The position numbers were made by a program, and so were the translations under genes. From contig SMDA01000004.1 of assembly GCA_004346645.1 (NCBI GenBank), forward strand, positions 186,001-250,000: a stretch of DNA of 64,000 bases, in the 5' to 3' direction. Shown here piece by piece: positions 7,782 to 22,175 of the stretch (position 1 is the first letter of the stretch; every line of letters begins with the position of its first letter). This DNA comes from Gulbenkiania mobilis. GTDB lineage: Bacteria > Pseudomonadota > Gammaproteobacteria > Burkholderiales > Chromobacteriaceae. Under the pieces are notes generated by a model that was not told the origin of the DNA, ran no database searches, and saw nothing but the letters and a program-made list of their open reading frames with translations.

Positions 7782-9146
7782 CTAACTTTTCTTGACCGGG
7801 CGCTTCCAGCCCACGATGGACGTCTGGCGCGCACGCGCCACGGTCAAGGCGTCGGCAGGCGCGGTCTTGGTAATCACCGACCCCGCAGCAATGGTGGCCC
7901 CGGCCTCGAGTGTGACCGGCGCCACGAGCATGCTGCCCGAACCGACAAACACGCCATCGCCGATAAGGGTGCGGAACTTATTCACGCCGTCATAGTTGCA
8001 GGTGACGGTGCCAGCACCGACGTTCACATGGCTCCCGATGCTGGCGTCGCCGATGTAGGTCAGATGATTCACCTTGCTGCCGGCCCCGATCTCGCTCTTC
8101 TTGATCTCGACGAAGTTACCCACGTGCACGCCTTCGGCCAACTGTGCCCCGGGTCGCAGCCGGGCATACGGGCCGATGCGACAGGCCGGGCCGACTTTTG
8201 CACCTTCCAGGTGGGAGAAAGGGGCGATGCGCGCATGGGCGGCCACGTGCACGTTCTTCAGCACGCAGTTGGCGCCGATGCTGACGCCCTCCTCCAGTAC
8301 GACGTCTCCTTCGAACACGCAGTTGATATCGATGCTCACGTCCCGGCCATGCTCAAGGCGCCCACGGATGTCGATCCGGGCAGGGTCGGCCAGGGTGACA
8401 CCAGCCTCCAGCAACGCATGCGCCTGGTTCTGCTGCAGGATGCGCTCCAGCTCAGCCAGCTGTACCTTGTTGTTAACGCCGGCTGCCTGCCAAGAGGCGG
8501 GCACCTGTACGCCATGCACCGTCAGACCGTCGCGTACGGCCAGTGCCACCACATCGGTCAGATAGTATTCGCCCTGGGCGTTGCCGTTGCGCAGTTCGGC
8601 CAACCAGCCCGCCAGACGCGCACTGGGCAGCACCAGCATGCCGGTGTTGATCTCGCGAATGGCACGCTCGTCCGGTGTACAGTCCTTGTCCTCGACGATC
8701 GCCGAAATGGCCCCGTCAGCTGACCGGACAATGCGGCCATACCCGGTCGGGTTGTCCAGCACGTCGGTCAGCAGCGCCACCTCATCGCCGGCTGCAGCCA
8801 CCAGCGCTTCCAGCGTGCTCGCCTCGATCAGCGGCACATCCCCATACAGCACCAGGGTGCGCCCAGTCTCCGGCAAGGCCGGTAATGCCATCTTTAAGGC
8901 ATGCCCGGTGCCAAGCTGTTCGGCCTGTTCTGCCCATACGATGTCCGCATCAGGTAGAGCGGCACGCACCGCCTCGCCACCATGGCCATACACCACCACC
9001 AGGCGGGAGGGGGACAGTGTGCGGGCAGTATCGAGTACCCGGGCCAGCATGGGGCGGCCGCCAATGGGATGCAGCACCTTGGGCAAGGAGGAGTACATGC
9101 GCTTGCCTTTACCGGCAGCGAGAACAACGATGGAAAGGTCGGTCAT
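7782..9146 (-). CDS. glmU: Bifunctional UDP-N-acetylglucosamine pyrophosphorylase / glucosamine-1-phosphate N-acetyltransferase
   Basis: GlmU acetylates glucosamine-1-phosphate and then uridylylates it to UDP-GlcNAc, the cell wall and lipid A precursor. The 454-residue protein begins with the pyrophosphorylase signature ([18 protein letters not shown]) and its LYGDVPL. The C-terminal half is a left-handed beta-helix of hexapeptide repeats, with the acetyltransferase region around NYDGVNKF. The length equals that of E. coli GlmU (456). It follows the atp operon terminator, so it needs its own promoter or read-through. Two TTGGCCGAA repeats (8133 and 8595) lie in its coding sequence and read LAE. 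The atpC-glmU order is common in proteobacteria. Confidence 0.98.
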   Translation of the reverse strand: MTDLSIVVLAAGKGKRMYSSLPKVLHPIGGRPMLARVLDTARTLSPSRLVVVYGHGGEAVRAALPDADIVWAEQAEQLGTGHALKMALPALPETGRTLVLYGDVPLIEASTLEALVAAAGDEVALLTDVLDNPTGYGRIVRSADGAISAIVEDKDCTPDERAIREINTGMLVLPSARLAGWLAELRNGNAQGEYYLTDVVALAVRDGLTVHGVQVPASWQAAGVNNKVQLAELERILQQNQAHALLEAGVTLADPARIDIRGRLEHGRDVSIDINCVFEGDVVLEEGVSIGANCVLKNVHVAAHARIAPFSHLEGAKVGPACRIGPYARLRPGAQLAEGVHVGNFVEIKKSEIGAGSKVNHLTYIGDASIGSHVNVGAGTVTCNYDGVNKFRTLIGDGVFVGSGSMLVAPVTLEAGATIAAGSVITKTAPADALTVARARQTSIVGWKRPVKKS

Positions 9147-9168
9147 GAGGGCTTAACACCATAGAAAA

Positions 9169-9190
9169 AGGCTGCCCGATCGGGCAGCCT
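9169..9190 (-). terminator. Rho-independent terminator of the atp operon
   Basis: AGGCTGCCCGA (9169-9179) is followed directly by its exact complement (9180-9190), a perfect 22-bp palindrome. On the minus strand a run of five Ts comes next. It lies about 29 bp after the atpC stop codon. Confidence 0.85.
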
Positions 9191-9218
9191 CGAATAGTAC
9201 ACGAACCGGAGTCCGTTT

Positions 9219-9641
9219 TCAGTCCACACGCTTGCGGAGGTAATCCAGCGCCTTCAGTTCGGCAATCGCCACCGCCAAGGCGGCGTGGGCTTTTGCCGTG
9301 GAAAGGTCGTCGGAAGCATGCTTCAGTGCGTTTTCTGCAGCACGCTTGGCCTCGTTGGCGCGGGCTTCGTCAAGATCTTCGCCGCGGATAGCCGTATCGG
9401 CGAGTACGGTGATGTGCGTTGGCTGCACTTCCATCATGCCGCCAGACACGGCCACCAGTACTTCACCCTGCTGTCCCGGTACCTGCAGCCGCAGGACACC
9501 GGGCTTGATACGGGTCAGGAGCGGCACGTGACGCGGGTAAACGCCGATTTCGCCCTCTTCCGCAGGCGCCACCAGGAACGACGCCTCACCGGAATAGATC
9601 TGCTGCTCGGTGCTCACCACTTCCACATGCATCAGGGCCAT
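9219..9641 (-). CDS. atpC: F-type ATP synthase epsilon subunit
   Basis: The epsilon subunit joins gamma to the c-ring in the central stalk and inhibits ATP hydrolysis. The 140 residues show the N-terminal beta-sandwich (VEVVSTEQQIYSGEA) and the C-terminal helical pair (DLDEARANEAKRAAEN). The length is normal for Betaproteobacteria. It is the last gene of the atpIBEFHAGDC operon, starts about 10 bp after the atpD stop and is followed by a strong terminator. Confidence 0.97.
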   Translation of the reverse strand: MALMHVEVVSTEQQIYSGEASFLVAPAEEGEIGVYPRHVPLLTRIKPGVLRLQVPGQQGEVLVAVSGGMMEVQPTHITVLADTAIRGEDLDEARANEAKRAAENALKHASDDLSTAKAHAALAVAIAELKALDYLRKRVD

Positions 9642-9652
9642 GAGACCTCTCC

Positions 9653-11059
<1,407 letters not shown>

Positions 11060-11093
11060 CTAAACTCAATAAACTTTTACAGTCCGTCTCGGC

Positions 11094-11960
11094 TTACACC
11101 GCTGCGGCACCGGCCACGATTTCGGACAGCTCCGTGGTAATCGCCGCCTGACGCGACTTGTTGTACACAAGACGCAGGCGTTTGATCGCGTTACCGGCGT
11201 TGTCGGTAGCGGCCTTCATGGCCACCATCCGCGCTGCCTGCTCCGAGGCCATGTTCTCGGCCAGAGCCTGGTATACGACCGATTCCACATAACGCTTGAC
11301 CAAGAACTCCATGACGGAGAGCGGACCGGGCTCGTAGACGTAATCCCACGAGTGGCTGTGCTCTACCACCATGTGCTCCGGAGTCAGCGGCAGCAGCTGT
11401 TCCAGGACCGGCTCCTGCTTCATGGTGTTCACGAAGGAGGAGTAAACGATGTAGACCGCGTCCAGTTCGCCATCGGCGTACTGCTTCATCAGCACTGTAA
11501 GCGGGCCAATCAGGGCTTCCATCCGGGGGGTGTCCCCCAGGTGCACCGCGCTGGCTACGACGTTCAGGCGTGCGCGCTGGCAAGCGGCCAGACCTTTCTG
11601 CCCCAGGCAGCACACGTCGACTTCGACGTTGGCGTCCTGCAGTTCCTTGACCTTGGCAAAGAAGCGCTTGAGCGTGTTCACGTTCAAGCCACCACAAAGA
11701 CCCTTGTCGGAGGTGAGCAGGATGATGCCGGCACGCTTGATGACGTCGCGGCGTGCGAGAAGGGGATGCTCCAAGTCCGCATTAGCCTGAGCGAGGTGCG
11801 CCATTACGGTACGCATCTTCTCGGCATAAGGACGGGCAGCGCGCATACGCTCTTGCGTTTTGCGCATCTTGGAGGTCGCCACCATCTGCATTGCGCGGGT
11901 GATCTTCTGCGTGTTCTGCACGCTTCGGATCTTGGTGAGAATCTCTTTGCCGACTGCCAT
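11094..11960 (-). CDS. atpG: F-type ATP synthase gamma subunit
   Basis: The gamma subunit is the rotating central shaft of F1. The 288 residues show the conserved N-terminal helix ([20 protein letters not shown]) and the C-terminal signature with [10 protein letters not shown]. The family length is about 287. It follows atpA by about 40 bp; that gap holds a copy of the TTGGCCGAA repeat at 11987-11995. Confidence 0.98.
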   Translation of the reverse strand: MAVGKEILTKIRSVQNTQKITRAMQMVATSKMRKTQERMRAARPYAEKMRTVMAHLAQANADLEHPLLARRDVIKRAGIILLTSDKGLCGGLNVNTLKRFFAKVKELQDANVEVDVCCLGQKGLAACQRARLNVVASAVHLGDTPRMEALIGPLTVLMKQYADGELDAVYIVYSSFVNTMKQEPVLEQLLPLTPEHMVVEHSHSWDYVYEPGPLSVMEFLVKRYVESVVYQALAENMASEQAARMVAMKAATDNAGNAIKRLRLVYNKSRQAAITTELSEIVAGAAAV

Positions 11961-11999
11961 ATCCTGAACCTTTCTTTAACTTGACGTTGGCCGAAAGAC

Positions 12000-13544
12000 T
12001 CAGTTGAAGCTGTAGCCGGCTTTGAACGATTCGATCGCCTGCACCAGAACCTTCTCGTGATCGCCAGAAAGGTCGCCGGACGCATCGATGGCCTGCAGGA
12101 CATCAGCGTGGTTGGCACGCATGAACGCCATGAAGGCGGCTTCGAAAGCCAGGGCCTTCTTCACCGGTACGTCTTCGTAGTAACCCTTGTTGACGGCCCA
12201 GAGGGTCAGCGTCATCTCGGAGGTCGACAGCGTGGCAAACTGCTTCTGCTTCATCAGTTCGGTCACAATCTCGCCGTGGGCCAGCTGCTTGCGGGTGGCT
12301 TCGTCGAGGTCGGAGGCAAACTGCGAGAACGCAGCCAGTTCACGGTACTGGGCCAGTGCAAGACGAATACCGCCGCCGAGCTTCTTGATCACCTTGGTCT
12401 GAGCCGCACCGCCCACACGGGATACCGAAATACCGGCATTGATGGCCGGACGGATACCCGAGTTGAACAGGTCGGTTTCCAGGAAGATCTGGCCGTCGGT
12501 GATCGAGATCACGTTGGTCGGCACGAAGGCGGACACGTCACCAGCCTGGGTCTCGATGATCGGCAGCGCGGTCAGCGAACCGGTTTTGCCCTTCACTTCG
12601 CCAGAGGTCAGCTTCTCGACTTCTTCCTCGTTGATGCGCGCGGCACGCTCAAGCAGGCGGGAGTGCAGGTAGAACACGTCGCCAGGGTAGGCTTCACGGC
12701 CCGGCGGACGACGCAGCAGCAGCGAGATCTGACGGTAGGCAACAGCCTGCTTGGACAGATCATCGTAAACGATCAGCGCATCTTCGCCGCGGTCGCGGAA
12801 GTATTCGCCCATCGCGCACCCGGAGTACGGGGCGATGAACTGCAGGGCAGCGGCTTCGGAAGCGGAAGCGGCGACGACGATGGTATGGCCCATCGCACCG
12901 TGCTCTTCCAGCTTGCGCACCACGTTGGCGATCGACGATGCTTTCTGGCCGATAGCGACGTAGATACAAATAACGCCGGTGCCCTTCTGGTTGATGATTG
13001 CATCCAGCGCGACGGCGGTCTTACCGGTCTGACGGTCGCCAATGATCAGCTCACGCTGACCACGGCCGATCGGCACCATCGAGTCGATGGACTTCAGGCC
13101 GGTCTGAAGCGGCTGCGACACCGATTTCCGGGCAATCACGCCCGGGGCGATCTTTTCGATCGGGGAGGAAGCACTGGCGCTGATCGGGCCTTTGCCATCA
13201 ATCGGCTGACCGAGGGCATCGACCACGCGGCCGACCAGTTCCGGACCAACCGGGACTTCCAGAATGCGCCCGGTGCAGGTCACCTCGTCGCCTTCGGAAA
13301 TGTGCTCGTATTCGCCCAGTACAACGGCGCCCACGGAGTCACGCTCCAGGTTCATCGCCAGACCGAAGGTGTTGCCCGGGAATTCGAGCATCTCGCCCTG
13401 CATCACGTCTGCGAGGCCATGGATACGAACGATACCGTCGGTCACGGAAATCACCGTACCTTTGGTACGGGTTTCAGCGCCTTCAGCCAGGTTCTGGATC
13501 TTGGCCTTGATCAGATCGCTGATTTCAGAGGGGTTCAACTGCAT
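12000..13544 (-). CDS. atpA: F-type ATP synthase alpha subunit
   Basis: The alpha subunit forms the non-catalytic nucleotide sites and the regulatory part of F1. The 514-residue length is standard (E. coli 513). Walker A is GDRQTGKT near residues 170-177, and the family signature ([13 protein letters not shown]) is near 363-375. The gene begins 8 bp after the atpH stop codon, in the usual order. Confidence 0.99.
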   Translation of the reverse strand: MQLNPSEISDLIKAKIQNLAEGAETRTKGTVISVTDGIVRIHGLADVMQGEMLEFPGNTFGLAMNLERDSVGAVVLGEYEHISEGDEVTCTGRILEVPVGPELVGRVVDALGQPIDGKGPISASASSPIEKIAPGVIARKSVSQPLQTGLKSIDSMVPIGRGQRELIIGDRQTGKTAVALDAIINQKGTGVICIYVAIGQKASSIANVVRKLEEHGAMGHTIVVAASASEAAALQFIAPYSGCAMGEYFRDRGEDALIVYDDLSKQAVAYRQISLLLRRPPGREAYPGDVFYLHSRLLERAARINEEEVEKLTSGEVKGKTGSLTALPIIETQAGDVSAFVPTNVISITDGQIFLETDLFNSGIRPAINAGISVSRVGGAAQTKVIKKLGGGIRLALAQYRELAAFSQFASDLDEATRKQLAHGEIVTELMKQKQFATLSTSEMTLTLWAVNKGYYEDVPVKKALAFEAAFMAFMRANHADVLQAIDASGDLSGDHEKVLVQAIESFKAGYSFN

Positions 13545-13552
13545 GATCTCTC

Positions 13553-14089
13553 CTAATTCTTGAGGCTTGCCGCCATTGCGTGCAGTTTGCCGCGAACAGA
13601 AGCGTCGATGACTTCGTCACCAAGCAGAACCCGCACCCCGCCCAGAAGGTCGGGGTCGTCACGCACATCAAGATGTACCTGCTTGCCATACTTCTTGGAA
13701 AGCGTGGCGGCGAGTTCGGTTTTCTGTTCTTCGGTCAGGGGGAAGGCGGTTTCAACCACGGCTTCGAGTGCGCCTTCCGCTTCCGACTTCAGGATTTCAA
13801 ACTGGCTGGCAATTTCCGGCAGCAAGAGCAGGCGGCCGTTTTCGATGAGGGTTGCGATCAGGCGACGGGCGCCCTCGCTGGCACGCTCACCAAGCAGGTC
13901 CAGCATCAGCGCCTCAACCTCTTGTGCGGTATGTTTCGGATGGGTAACGATTTGGGCCACATCCGGGTTGTTCACCATGGCAGCCAGCCAGGACAGCGTT
14001 TCCGACCACTGGCCGAGAGCCTGCTGTTCCTTGGCGAGGCTGTATACCGCTTCGGCGTAGGGCCTTGCTACGGTAATGAGTTCTGCCAT
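13553..14089 (-). CDS. atpH: F-type ATP synthase delta subunit
   Basis: The delta subunit tops the peripheral stalk and ties F1 to the b dimer. The protein is 178 residues (E. coli 177). It starts with the typical [12 protein letters not shown] helix and has the C-terminal signature [20 protein letters not shown]. It is separated by 7 bp from atpF and 8 bp from atpA, in operon order. Confidence 0.97.
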   Translation of the reverse strand: MAELITVARPYAEAVYSLAKEQQALGQWSETLSWLAAMVNNPDVAQIVTHPKHTAQEVEALMLDLLGERASEGARRLIATLIENGRLLLLPEIASQFEILKSEAEGALEAVVETAFPLTEEQKTELAATLSKKYGKQVHLDVRDDPDLLGGVRVLLGDEVIDASVRGKLHAMAASLKN

Positions 14090-14096
14090 GAGTTAA

Positions 14097-14567
14097 TTAC
14101 AACTCCGCTTTGATGGAGGCTAACAGATCAGCGTGTTTAGCAGCGTCGATCTCACGGCGCAGGATCTTCTCGGCGCCCACCACGGCCAGTTCGGCAACCT
14201 GCTCGCGCAGGGCTTCCTTGGCCCGGAGGACTTCCTGATCGATCTGCCCCTTGGCATCGGCCAGAAGCTTGGCACCTTCGGTGCGGGCGGCTTCCTTGGC
14301 TTCTTCCACGATCTGACTGGCACGCTTTTCGGCAGCGAGCATGATCTCGGTAGCCTGCTGCTTGGCGGTGCGAAGTTCATCCGCAACGCGTTTTTCAGCA
14401 GCCTCGAGGTCCTGTTTGCCGCGTTCTGCAGCGGCCAAGCCATCAGCGATACGCTTGGCACGCTCGTCCATCATGTTGGTAAGCGGAGGCCAAACAAACT
14501 TCATGGTGAACCATACCAGGATGGCGAAAGTGATCGCCTGGCCCAGTAGTGTCGCGTTGAATTCCAC
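14097..14567 (-). CDS. atpF: F-type ATP synthase subunit b
   Basis: Subunit b is the membrane-anchored peripheral stalk. The 156-residue protein has one N-terminal membrane helix ([20 protein letters not shown]) followed by a long charged helical region ([20 protein letters not shown]) that forms the b2 coiled coil. The length equals that of E. coli AtpF. It sits between atpE and atpH. Confidence 0.97.
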   Translation of the reverse strand: MEFNATLLGQAITFAILVWFTMKFVWPPLTNMMDERAKRIADGLAAAERGKQDLEAAEKRVADELRTAKQQATEIMLAAEKRASQIVEEAKEAARTEGAKLLADAKGQIDQEVLRAKEALREQVAELAVVGAEKILRREIDAAKHADLLASIKAEL

Positions 14568-14617
14568 GCTTGTTTTCCTCCAGTTTGGTGACTACAACAA
14601 CCGTCCGGTCGTACGGA

Positions 14618-14923
<306 letters not shown>

Positions 14924-14966
14924 TTAATGCAAGGATGGTTGGTAAAAGGGTTTGGTTGAAATCGGT

Positions 14967-15785
<819 letters not shown>

Positions 15786-16148
15786 TCAATTTCTGATTAG
15801 AAGCCCGAACCAGTACCCGGACACGGCGGCAAGGAATCCACCGATCAGCCCGGCTACGGACAAATCCTTGAAAAACAGCAGCGCTGCACTAAACATGATC
15901 AATGTCAGGCAGAACTTCACCGCCTCTGCGGTAAAGTGCGCTTTCATCAGCACCGCGGGCGGGACATGACGTTTGCGGTAGGCGATGCGGGCATAGACCC
16001 AAGCCGGCACCAGCGCCGCGAGGCCGCCGATCAGCGCGGACACGGGGTGGCGCAGCTCGCCCTGCCCGATCACGAGCGCCGCAAGCACGGCAACTGCGGT
16101 CAGCGTCCACTGCAACCGCAGGACAGCCCTAACTTCCGGATTAATCAT
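15786..16148 (-). CDS. atpI: ATP synthase accessory protein AtpI
   Basis: AtpI is a small membrane protein encoded at the head of many atp operons; it is thought to aid c-ring assembly or magnesium supply. The 120 residues contain four predicted membrane helices (for example WTLTAVAVLAALVIGQG, and the LTLIMFSAALLFF stretch). Sequence is poorly conserved in the family, so the call leans on position and topology. It is the promoter-proximal gene of the operon, with a strong promoter just upstream. Confidence 0.88.
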   Translation of the reverse strand: MINPEVRAVLRLQWTLTAVAVLAALVIGQGELRHPVSALIGGLAALVPAWVYARIAYRKRHVPPAVLMKAHFTAEAVKFCLTLIMFSAALLFFKDLSVAGLIGGFLAAVSGYWFGLLIRN

Positions 16149-16174
16149 GTCCAGCAGAGTGAAAAAATCGCACG

Positions 16175-16204
16175 ATTATAGGCTGGCGCCGATGCGAGCG
16201 TCAA
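16175..16204 (-). promoter_or_regulatory. Sigma-70-type promoter of the atp operon
   Basis: On the minus strand TTGACG (16199-16204) and TATAAT (16175-16180) are separated by 18 bp, about 27 bp before the atpI ATG at 16148. It is a near-consensus promoter in the right place and orientation. Confidence 0.75.
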
Positions 16205-16241
16205 CCTGAAAACCCCTCTTCCGCAGGGTGGAACGCCCTTG

Positions 16242-17108
16242 TCAGCGCATTGATTTTTCAAGCAGTTTTTCCAGAAGACCGTCAAGCTCCTCGAGAGAGG
16301 AATAATCGATTGTCAAGCGCCCTCGCCCGGTCTTGCCGGCACGGATGGCGACCCGGGCCCCCAGGGCTTCGGAAAGGGTCTCCGCCAGGCGTGCGACATC
16401 GGGATCGGCGGTATGCACAGGCGCCGGACGCACAACCGTCGGGGCAGCCCCCTCGGACACGCCCTTGATGCGGCGCTCCACTTCCCGAACCGACCAGCCT
16501 TCTTCGACGATCCGCCGGGCAAACGCCAGCTGGTCGATGACAGGCAGGGACAGCAGCGCTCGCGCGTGCCCCATCTCCAACTGCCCGTCGTGCAACAAAT
16601 CCTGCACTGGCTCCGGCAGGGACAGCAGACGCAGCATGTTACTCACCGCGCTGCGCGAACGCCCGACCGCTGCAGCCACCGCTTCGTGCGTGAGACCGAA
16701 CTCCTCGATCAACCGGCGAAACCCTCGTGCCTCCTCGATGGGGTTGAGGGCCTGACGCTGGATATTCTCGATCAGCCCCATCGCCAGCACGGCCTCGTCC
16801 GGCACGGCCTTCACCACTGCCGGAATATCGGCAAGCCCGGCACGCTGACTGGCACGCCAGCGGCGCTCGCCGGCGATCAGTTCGTATTCGCTGACACCGA
16901 CCTCGCGCACCACGACCGGCTGGATGACCCCTTGAGCACGAATGGATGCGGCCAGATCTTCAAGGGCGGCCTCGTCGATTTCCTGCCGGGGTTGGTAACG
17001 CCCGGGGCGGATGCTGGCTACCGGCAGGGTCTGCAGGCGGTCTTCGGCAGAGGGAACGTCGGAAAACAGGGCGTCGAGTCCGCGCCCAAGGCCTTTGCGT
17101 TTGCTCAT
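16242..17108 (-). CDS. parB: Chromosome partitioning protein ParB
   Basis: ParB binds centromere-like parS sites and, as a CTP-dependent clamp, spreads on DNA to drive origin segregation with ParA. The 288-residue protein has the N-terminal CTP-binding region (RPGRYQPRQEID, ELIAGERRWRASQ), a central HTH with GRSRSAVSNMLRLLSLPEPV, and a C-terminal dimerisation segment. Its start overlaps the parA stop by 4 bp. The mnmG-rsmG-parA-parB-atp layout is typical of origin-proximal DNA. I did not find a full parS site in the window. Confidence 0.97.
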   Translation of the reverse strand: MSKRKGLGRGLDALFSDVPSAEDRLQTLPVASIRPGRYQPRQEIDEAALEDLAASIRAQGVIQPVVVREVGVSEYELIAGERRWRASQRAGLADIPAVVKAVPDEAVLAMGLIENIQRQALNPIEEARGFRRLIEEFGLTHEAVAAAVGRSRSAVSNMLRLLSLPEPVQDLLHDGQLEMGHARALLSLPVIDQLAFARRIVEEGWSVREVERRIKGVSEGAAPTVVRPAPVHTADPDVARLAETLSEALGARVAIRAGKTGRGRLTIDYSSLEELDGLLEKLLEKSMR

Positions 17109-17902
17109 GGTCGGTCTTGGCTAGAAGAAGGGGCAGGCTCCAGGCGCTGCAGGAGTTCCGTGGCCAGGGCCTGATAGGCCTGGGCACCGCGCGAGGCCGG
17201 ATCGTACACCACGCCCGGCAATCCGTGGCTGGGCGCTTCGGCCAACCTTACATTGCGGGGCACCACCGTCTCGAACACCTTGTCACCGAAGTGCCGCGCC
17301 AGTTGTTCGGCCACCTGCTGCGAGAGGTTGCTGCGCGCGTCAAACATGGTGCGCACAAGGCCGATGATCTCGATTCTGGGGTTGACGGCGACACGCACCT
17401 TGCGCAGCGTGTTGACGAGATCGGACAACCCTTCCAAGGCGTAGTACTCGCACACCATGGGGATCAGTACACCTTGGGCGGCCACCAGGCCATTCAAGGT
17501 CAGCAGCGTCAGCGATGGGGGACAGTCGATCAGCACGTAATCGTACTCTGCCTCCACTTCGGCCAAGGCATTCTTCAGGCGCGCCTCGCGCGCCAGTTCG
17601 TGCACCAGCTCCACCTCCGCCCCGGCCAAGTTGCGGTTGGCAGGCAGGACGTCGAAGCCCCCTTCTTCCGAGCGCTGGCGCGCCTCGGGGATACCCGCAT
17701 CCCCCAGCAGCACTTGATACACCGATGCGGGCAAGTCTCCTTTGCGCACGCCGGACCCCATGGTGGAGTTAGCCTGCGGGTCCAGATCCACCAGCAGCAC
17801 GCGGCGACCCTGCTGGGCAAGCGCAGCCGCCAGGTTGACGGCGGTGGTGGTTTTGCCCACTCCGCCCTTCTGGTTGGCCACGGCAAGGATGCGTGCGGTC
17901 AT
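17105..17902 (-). CDS. parA: Chromosome partitioning ATPase ParA (Soj family)
   Basis: ParA is the MinD/Mrp-like ATPase that moves the ParB-parS complex. The 265-residue length is typical of Soj. The deviant Walker [14 protein letters not shown] is near residues 11-23, followed by [10 protein letters not shown]. It overlaps parB downstream and rsmG upstream by 4 bp each, so the three genes are translationally coupled. Two TTGGCCGAA repeat copies (17237 and 17558) lie in this gene. Confidence 0.97.
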   Translation of the reverse strand: MTARILAVANQKGGVGKTTTAVNLAAALAQQGRRVLLVDLDPQANSTMGSGVRKGDLPASVYQVLLGDAGIPEARQRSEEGGFDVLPANRNLAGAEVELVHELAREARLKNALAEVEAEYDYVLIDCPPSLTLLTLNGLVAAQGVLIPMVCEYYALEGLSDLVNTLRKVRVAVNPRIEIIGLVRTMFDARSNLSQQVAEQLARHFGDKVFETVVPRNVRLAEAPSHGLPGVVYDPASRGAQAYQALATELLQRLEPAPSSSQDRP

Positions 17903-18521
17903 TGGGCCACCATGCGCACCAGATGGCGCTCGGCGTCCAGGCCGGGCACCTTCAGGGGCAGGACTTCCTCTGCACGGAAATCACTGGGCAGCAGCGCGAT
18001 CTCCTCATAGGGGTAGACGCCCTTCATGGCTAGATAAGCCCCGCCCGGCGCCAACAGATGCCGTGTGAGACGCACGAACTCGGCCAGCTCGGAGAAGGCG
18101 CGGCTGGTAATGCAGTCGAAGCGCTCGGCTGGCTGGTATGCCTCCACACGGTCGGTGACGACCTCGACATTGGCCAGGCCCAGTTCGATCACGGCCTGCC
18201 GCAGGAAGGTGGTCTTCTTGTGGTTGGCGTCCAGCAGCACCACCTGCAGGTCGGGACGGGCAATGGCCGCCGGAATGCCGGGCATGCCACCACCGGACCC
18301 GACATCCAGCAGGCGGTGGATGCCGGCCAGGTGCGGCACCAGCGTCAGGCTGTCGAGCAGGTGATAACTGACCATGCGGCTTTCCTCACGCACTGCGGTC
18401 AGGTTGTAGGTCTGGTTCCACTTTGCAAGCAGGGCAAGGTAGGCTTCCAGCCGCGCAAGCTGGTCGGCCGAAAGTGGCAGGCCCAGTTGCACCAGGCCCT
18501 GCGTCAGTTCTTCATGATGGT

Positions 18522-18525
<4 letters not shown>
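17899..18525 (-). CDS. rsmG: 16S rRNA (guanine527-N7)-methyltransferase RsmG
   Basis: RsmG (GidB) methylates G527 of 16S rRNA in the 530 loop. The 208-residue protein shows the SAM-binding motif [17 protein letters not shown] and the [13 protein letters not shown] segment of the family. Length equals E. coli RsmG (207). It overlaps both mnmG and parA by 4 bp in a tight operon. Confidence 0.97.
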
Positions 18526-20414
<1,889 letters not shown>

Positions 20415-20446
20415 GGCCGTAAAGATCGGATTCAACAAAACCGGCT

Positions 20447-20476
20447 ATTGTACGGCAAACCGTCGTCGCTGTGTAA
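20447..20476 (-). promoter_or_regulatory. Probable promoter of the mnmG-rsmG-parAB operon
   Basis: On the minus strand TTACAC (20471-20476) and TACAAT (20447-20452) are 18 bp apart, about 32 bp before the mnmG ATG. The hexamers deviate from consensus by one or two bases each. Position and orientation fit. Confidence 0.5.
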
Positions 20477-20607
20477 GTGACTGATTTTTCTCGTGGGCTT
20501 GCCGAATGCGCACCTTGGCCACCCTTGTCATGGCAGCGTCATCGACCCGACACGCGCCCGTCAACAACCGGGCTTAGCATGGCGCCAGCTTCCACGGGAG
20601 GATGACC

Positions 20608-21360
20608 ATGCAAGAGCTACTGCAACCGCGTGTCGCGCCCGCACGGCGCGAGCGTCTGACGGTACGGCTGGCCGAGGGCCGCCACGATGTCGAGCGCGCG
20701 CTGAGGCTGCGCTTTCAGGTGTTTGGCGAGGAGATGGGCGCCCAGCTCGCTTCGGCCAACCTCGGCATCGACACCGACGACTACGACGATGTGTGCGACC
20801 ACTTGGTGGTGGAGAACCCTGCCGGCGAGATCGTGGGCACCTATCGCATGCTGCCGCCGGAGGCCGCATGCCTGATGCCCAGCCTGTACTCCGAGCACGA
20901 GTTCGACCTCTCGCGGCTGGCGCCGCTACGCGACAGGCTGATCGAGGTGGGTCGTTCGTGCGTCCATCGCGACTACCGCTCAGGCGCGGTGATTGCGCTG
21001 CTCTGGTCGGGCCTGGCCGCCTATGTGCGCGACAAGGGAGGTGATTACCTGGCTGGCTGCGCCAGCGTCAGCCTGGGCGACGGCGGACGGCAGGCCGCGA
21101 GCCTGTACCGCCAGCTGGCCCGCGAACACCTCGCGCCTCCTGAGTGGCACGTGACACCGCATTTGCCGCTTCCTCTGGCAGGCGTGCTCGACGACGAAGC
21201 CCCCGTGGCGCCGCCCCCCCTCATCAAGGGCTATCTGCGTGCCGGCGCCTACATCTGCGGCCAACCTGCCTGGGACCCCGACTTCAACTGCGCCGACTTC
21301 TTCATGTTGCTGCCGATGGCCCGCCTCACCGACCGCTACAATCGCCACTTCTCCGGCTGA
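20608..21360 (+). CDS. GNAT-fold N-acyltransferase, OlsB-like (ornithine lipid synthesis candidate)
   Basis: The 250-residue protein resembles the hemolysin-like/OlsB acyltransferases that add a 3-hydroxyacyl chain from acyl-ACP to ornithine, making lyso-ornithine lipid. Diagnostic segments are LRFQVFGEEMGAQL, YDDVCDHLVVENP and LIEVGRSCVHRDYRSG. I chose ATG 20608 over 20602 because GGGAG at 20596-20600 is spaced correctly for the former. No olsA-type acyltransferase lies next to it, so the exact substrate is uncertain; some relatives are acyl-homoserine-lactone-synthase-like GNATs. It is read divergently from mnmG. Confidence 0.75.
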   Translation: MQELLQPRVAPARRERLTVRLAEGRHDVERALRLRFQVFGEEMGAQLASANLGIDTDDYDDVCDHLVVENPAGEIVGTYRMLPPEAACLMPSLYSEHEFDLSRLAPLRDRLIEVGRSCVHRDYRSGAVIALLWSGLAAYVRDKGGDYLAGCASVSLGDGGRQAASLYRQLAREHLAPPEWHVTPHLPLPLAGVLDDEAPVAPPPLIKGYLRAGAYICGQPAWDPDFNCADFFMLLPMARLTDRYNRHFSG

Positions 21361-21422
21361 CCTGGACAAGGTTGGCCGAAGGCCGGTTCCGACCGGGCGC
21401 CGCAGGCCGCTACAATGCGGCC

Positions 21423-22115
21423 ATGACCTTTACTTTCGAAAGCGTGGGGGTGATCGAATCGCCCTATCGGGAGAAATTCGGCATCCCGCGTCAACCCTCG
21501 CTGGCACCATCCGCGCCAGTGTCCCTGCGGCTGCTGCCGCCCTACGACTTACCCGAGGCGGTACGAGGGCTGGAAACGTTCTCGCACCTGTGGCTGACCT
21601 TCGTCTTCCATGCTACCGCCGCACGCGGCTGGCAGCCTTTGGTACGCCCCCCCCGGCTGGGCGGCAATACTCGCATGGGGGTGTTCGCCACCCGGTCCCC
21701 CCACCGGCCCAACCCGATCGGCCTGTCGCTGGTGGAGCTCGCAGGCATCGACTGCAACCAAGGCGTGGTGCTGCACCTGAAGGGGGCCGACCTGCTACAC
21801 GGCACGCCCATTCTCGACATCAAGCCCTACATTCCGTTCGTGGAATCCCAGCCGGAAGCCCGCAGTGGTTTTGTAGACGGCCCGCCGCCCACCCTGGCGG
21901 TACGCTGGCATCCTGCCGCGCGTGCGCAGGCCGCCTGCCTGCCGCCCTGGTTTGTGCCCTTGGTGGAAGAAGTGCTCGCACAGGACCCACGCCCGGCGTA
22001 TCAGGACGAACCCGAGCGGGTGTACGGCATGCTGCTGCACGATCGCAATGTCCGCTTCCGCATCGCAGGGGGCGAGGCCGAAGTGCTTGAAATCGGCCTG
22101 GCCGGACAGAACTAA
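21423..22115 (+). CDS. trmO: tRNA (adenine37-N6)-methyltransferase TrmO
   Basis: TrmO (YaeB, formerly TsaA) uses SAM to N6-methylate the t6A37 base of tRNAs for ACY codons. The 230-residue protein has the characteristic IGVIESP-type start (VGVIESPYREKFGIPRQP), then LETFSHLWLTFVFH and the signature SPHRPNPIGLSLVEL. The C-terminal extension is the usual second domain (length 235 in E. coli). The ATG at 21423 is the first in frame after the upstream gene. A TTGGCCGAA copy lies in the 60-bp gap upstream. Confidence 0.92.
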   Translation: MTFTFESVGVIESPYREKFGIPRQPSLAPSAPVSLRLLPPYDLPEAVRGLETFSHLWLTFVFHATAARGWQPLVRPPRLGGNTRMGVFATRSPHRPNPIGLSLVELAGIDCNQGVVLHLKGADLLHGTPILDIKPYIPFVESQPEARSGFVDGPPPTLAVRWHPAARAQAACLPPWFVPLVEEVLAQDPRPAYQDEPERVYGMLLHDRNVRFRIAGGEAEVLEIGLAGQN

Positions 22116-22175
22116 GACAGACGCAGGCTGTCGTATCGACACTGCAAACCCTTTTTGCCACAGAGAGAGAAGACC

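Noticed and set aside
17165-17185. GGCCTGATAGGCC at about 17172 and 44160 as a second dispersed repeat
   Set aside because: Only two copies, both in coding sequence for similar AYQAF/A residues, so chance and codon use explain them.
16242-17902. parS centromere sites near parAB
   Set aside because: I looked for TGTTTCACGTGAAACA-like sequences and saw only half-sites, such as GTTTCACG near 42453, so none can be claimed.
20415-20607. Replication origin upstream of mnmG
   Set aside because: The gap is under 200 bp and shows no DnaA-box cluster or AT-rich unwinding region. The neighbourhood is origin-proximal, but the origin itself is not here.
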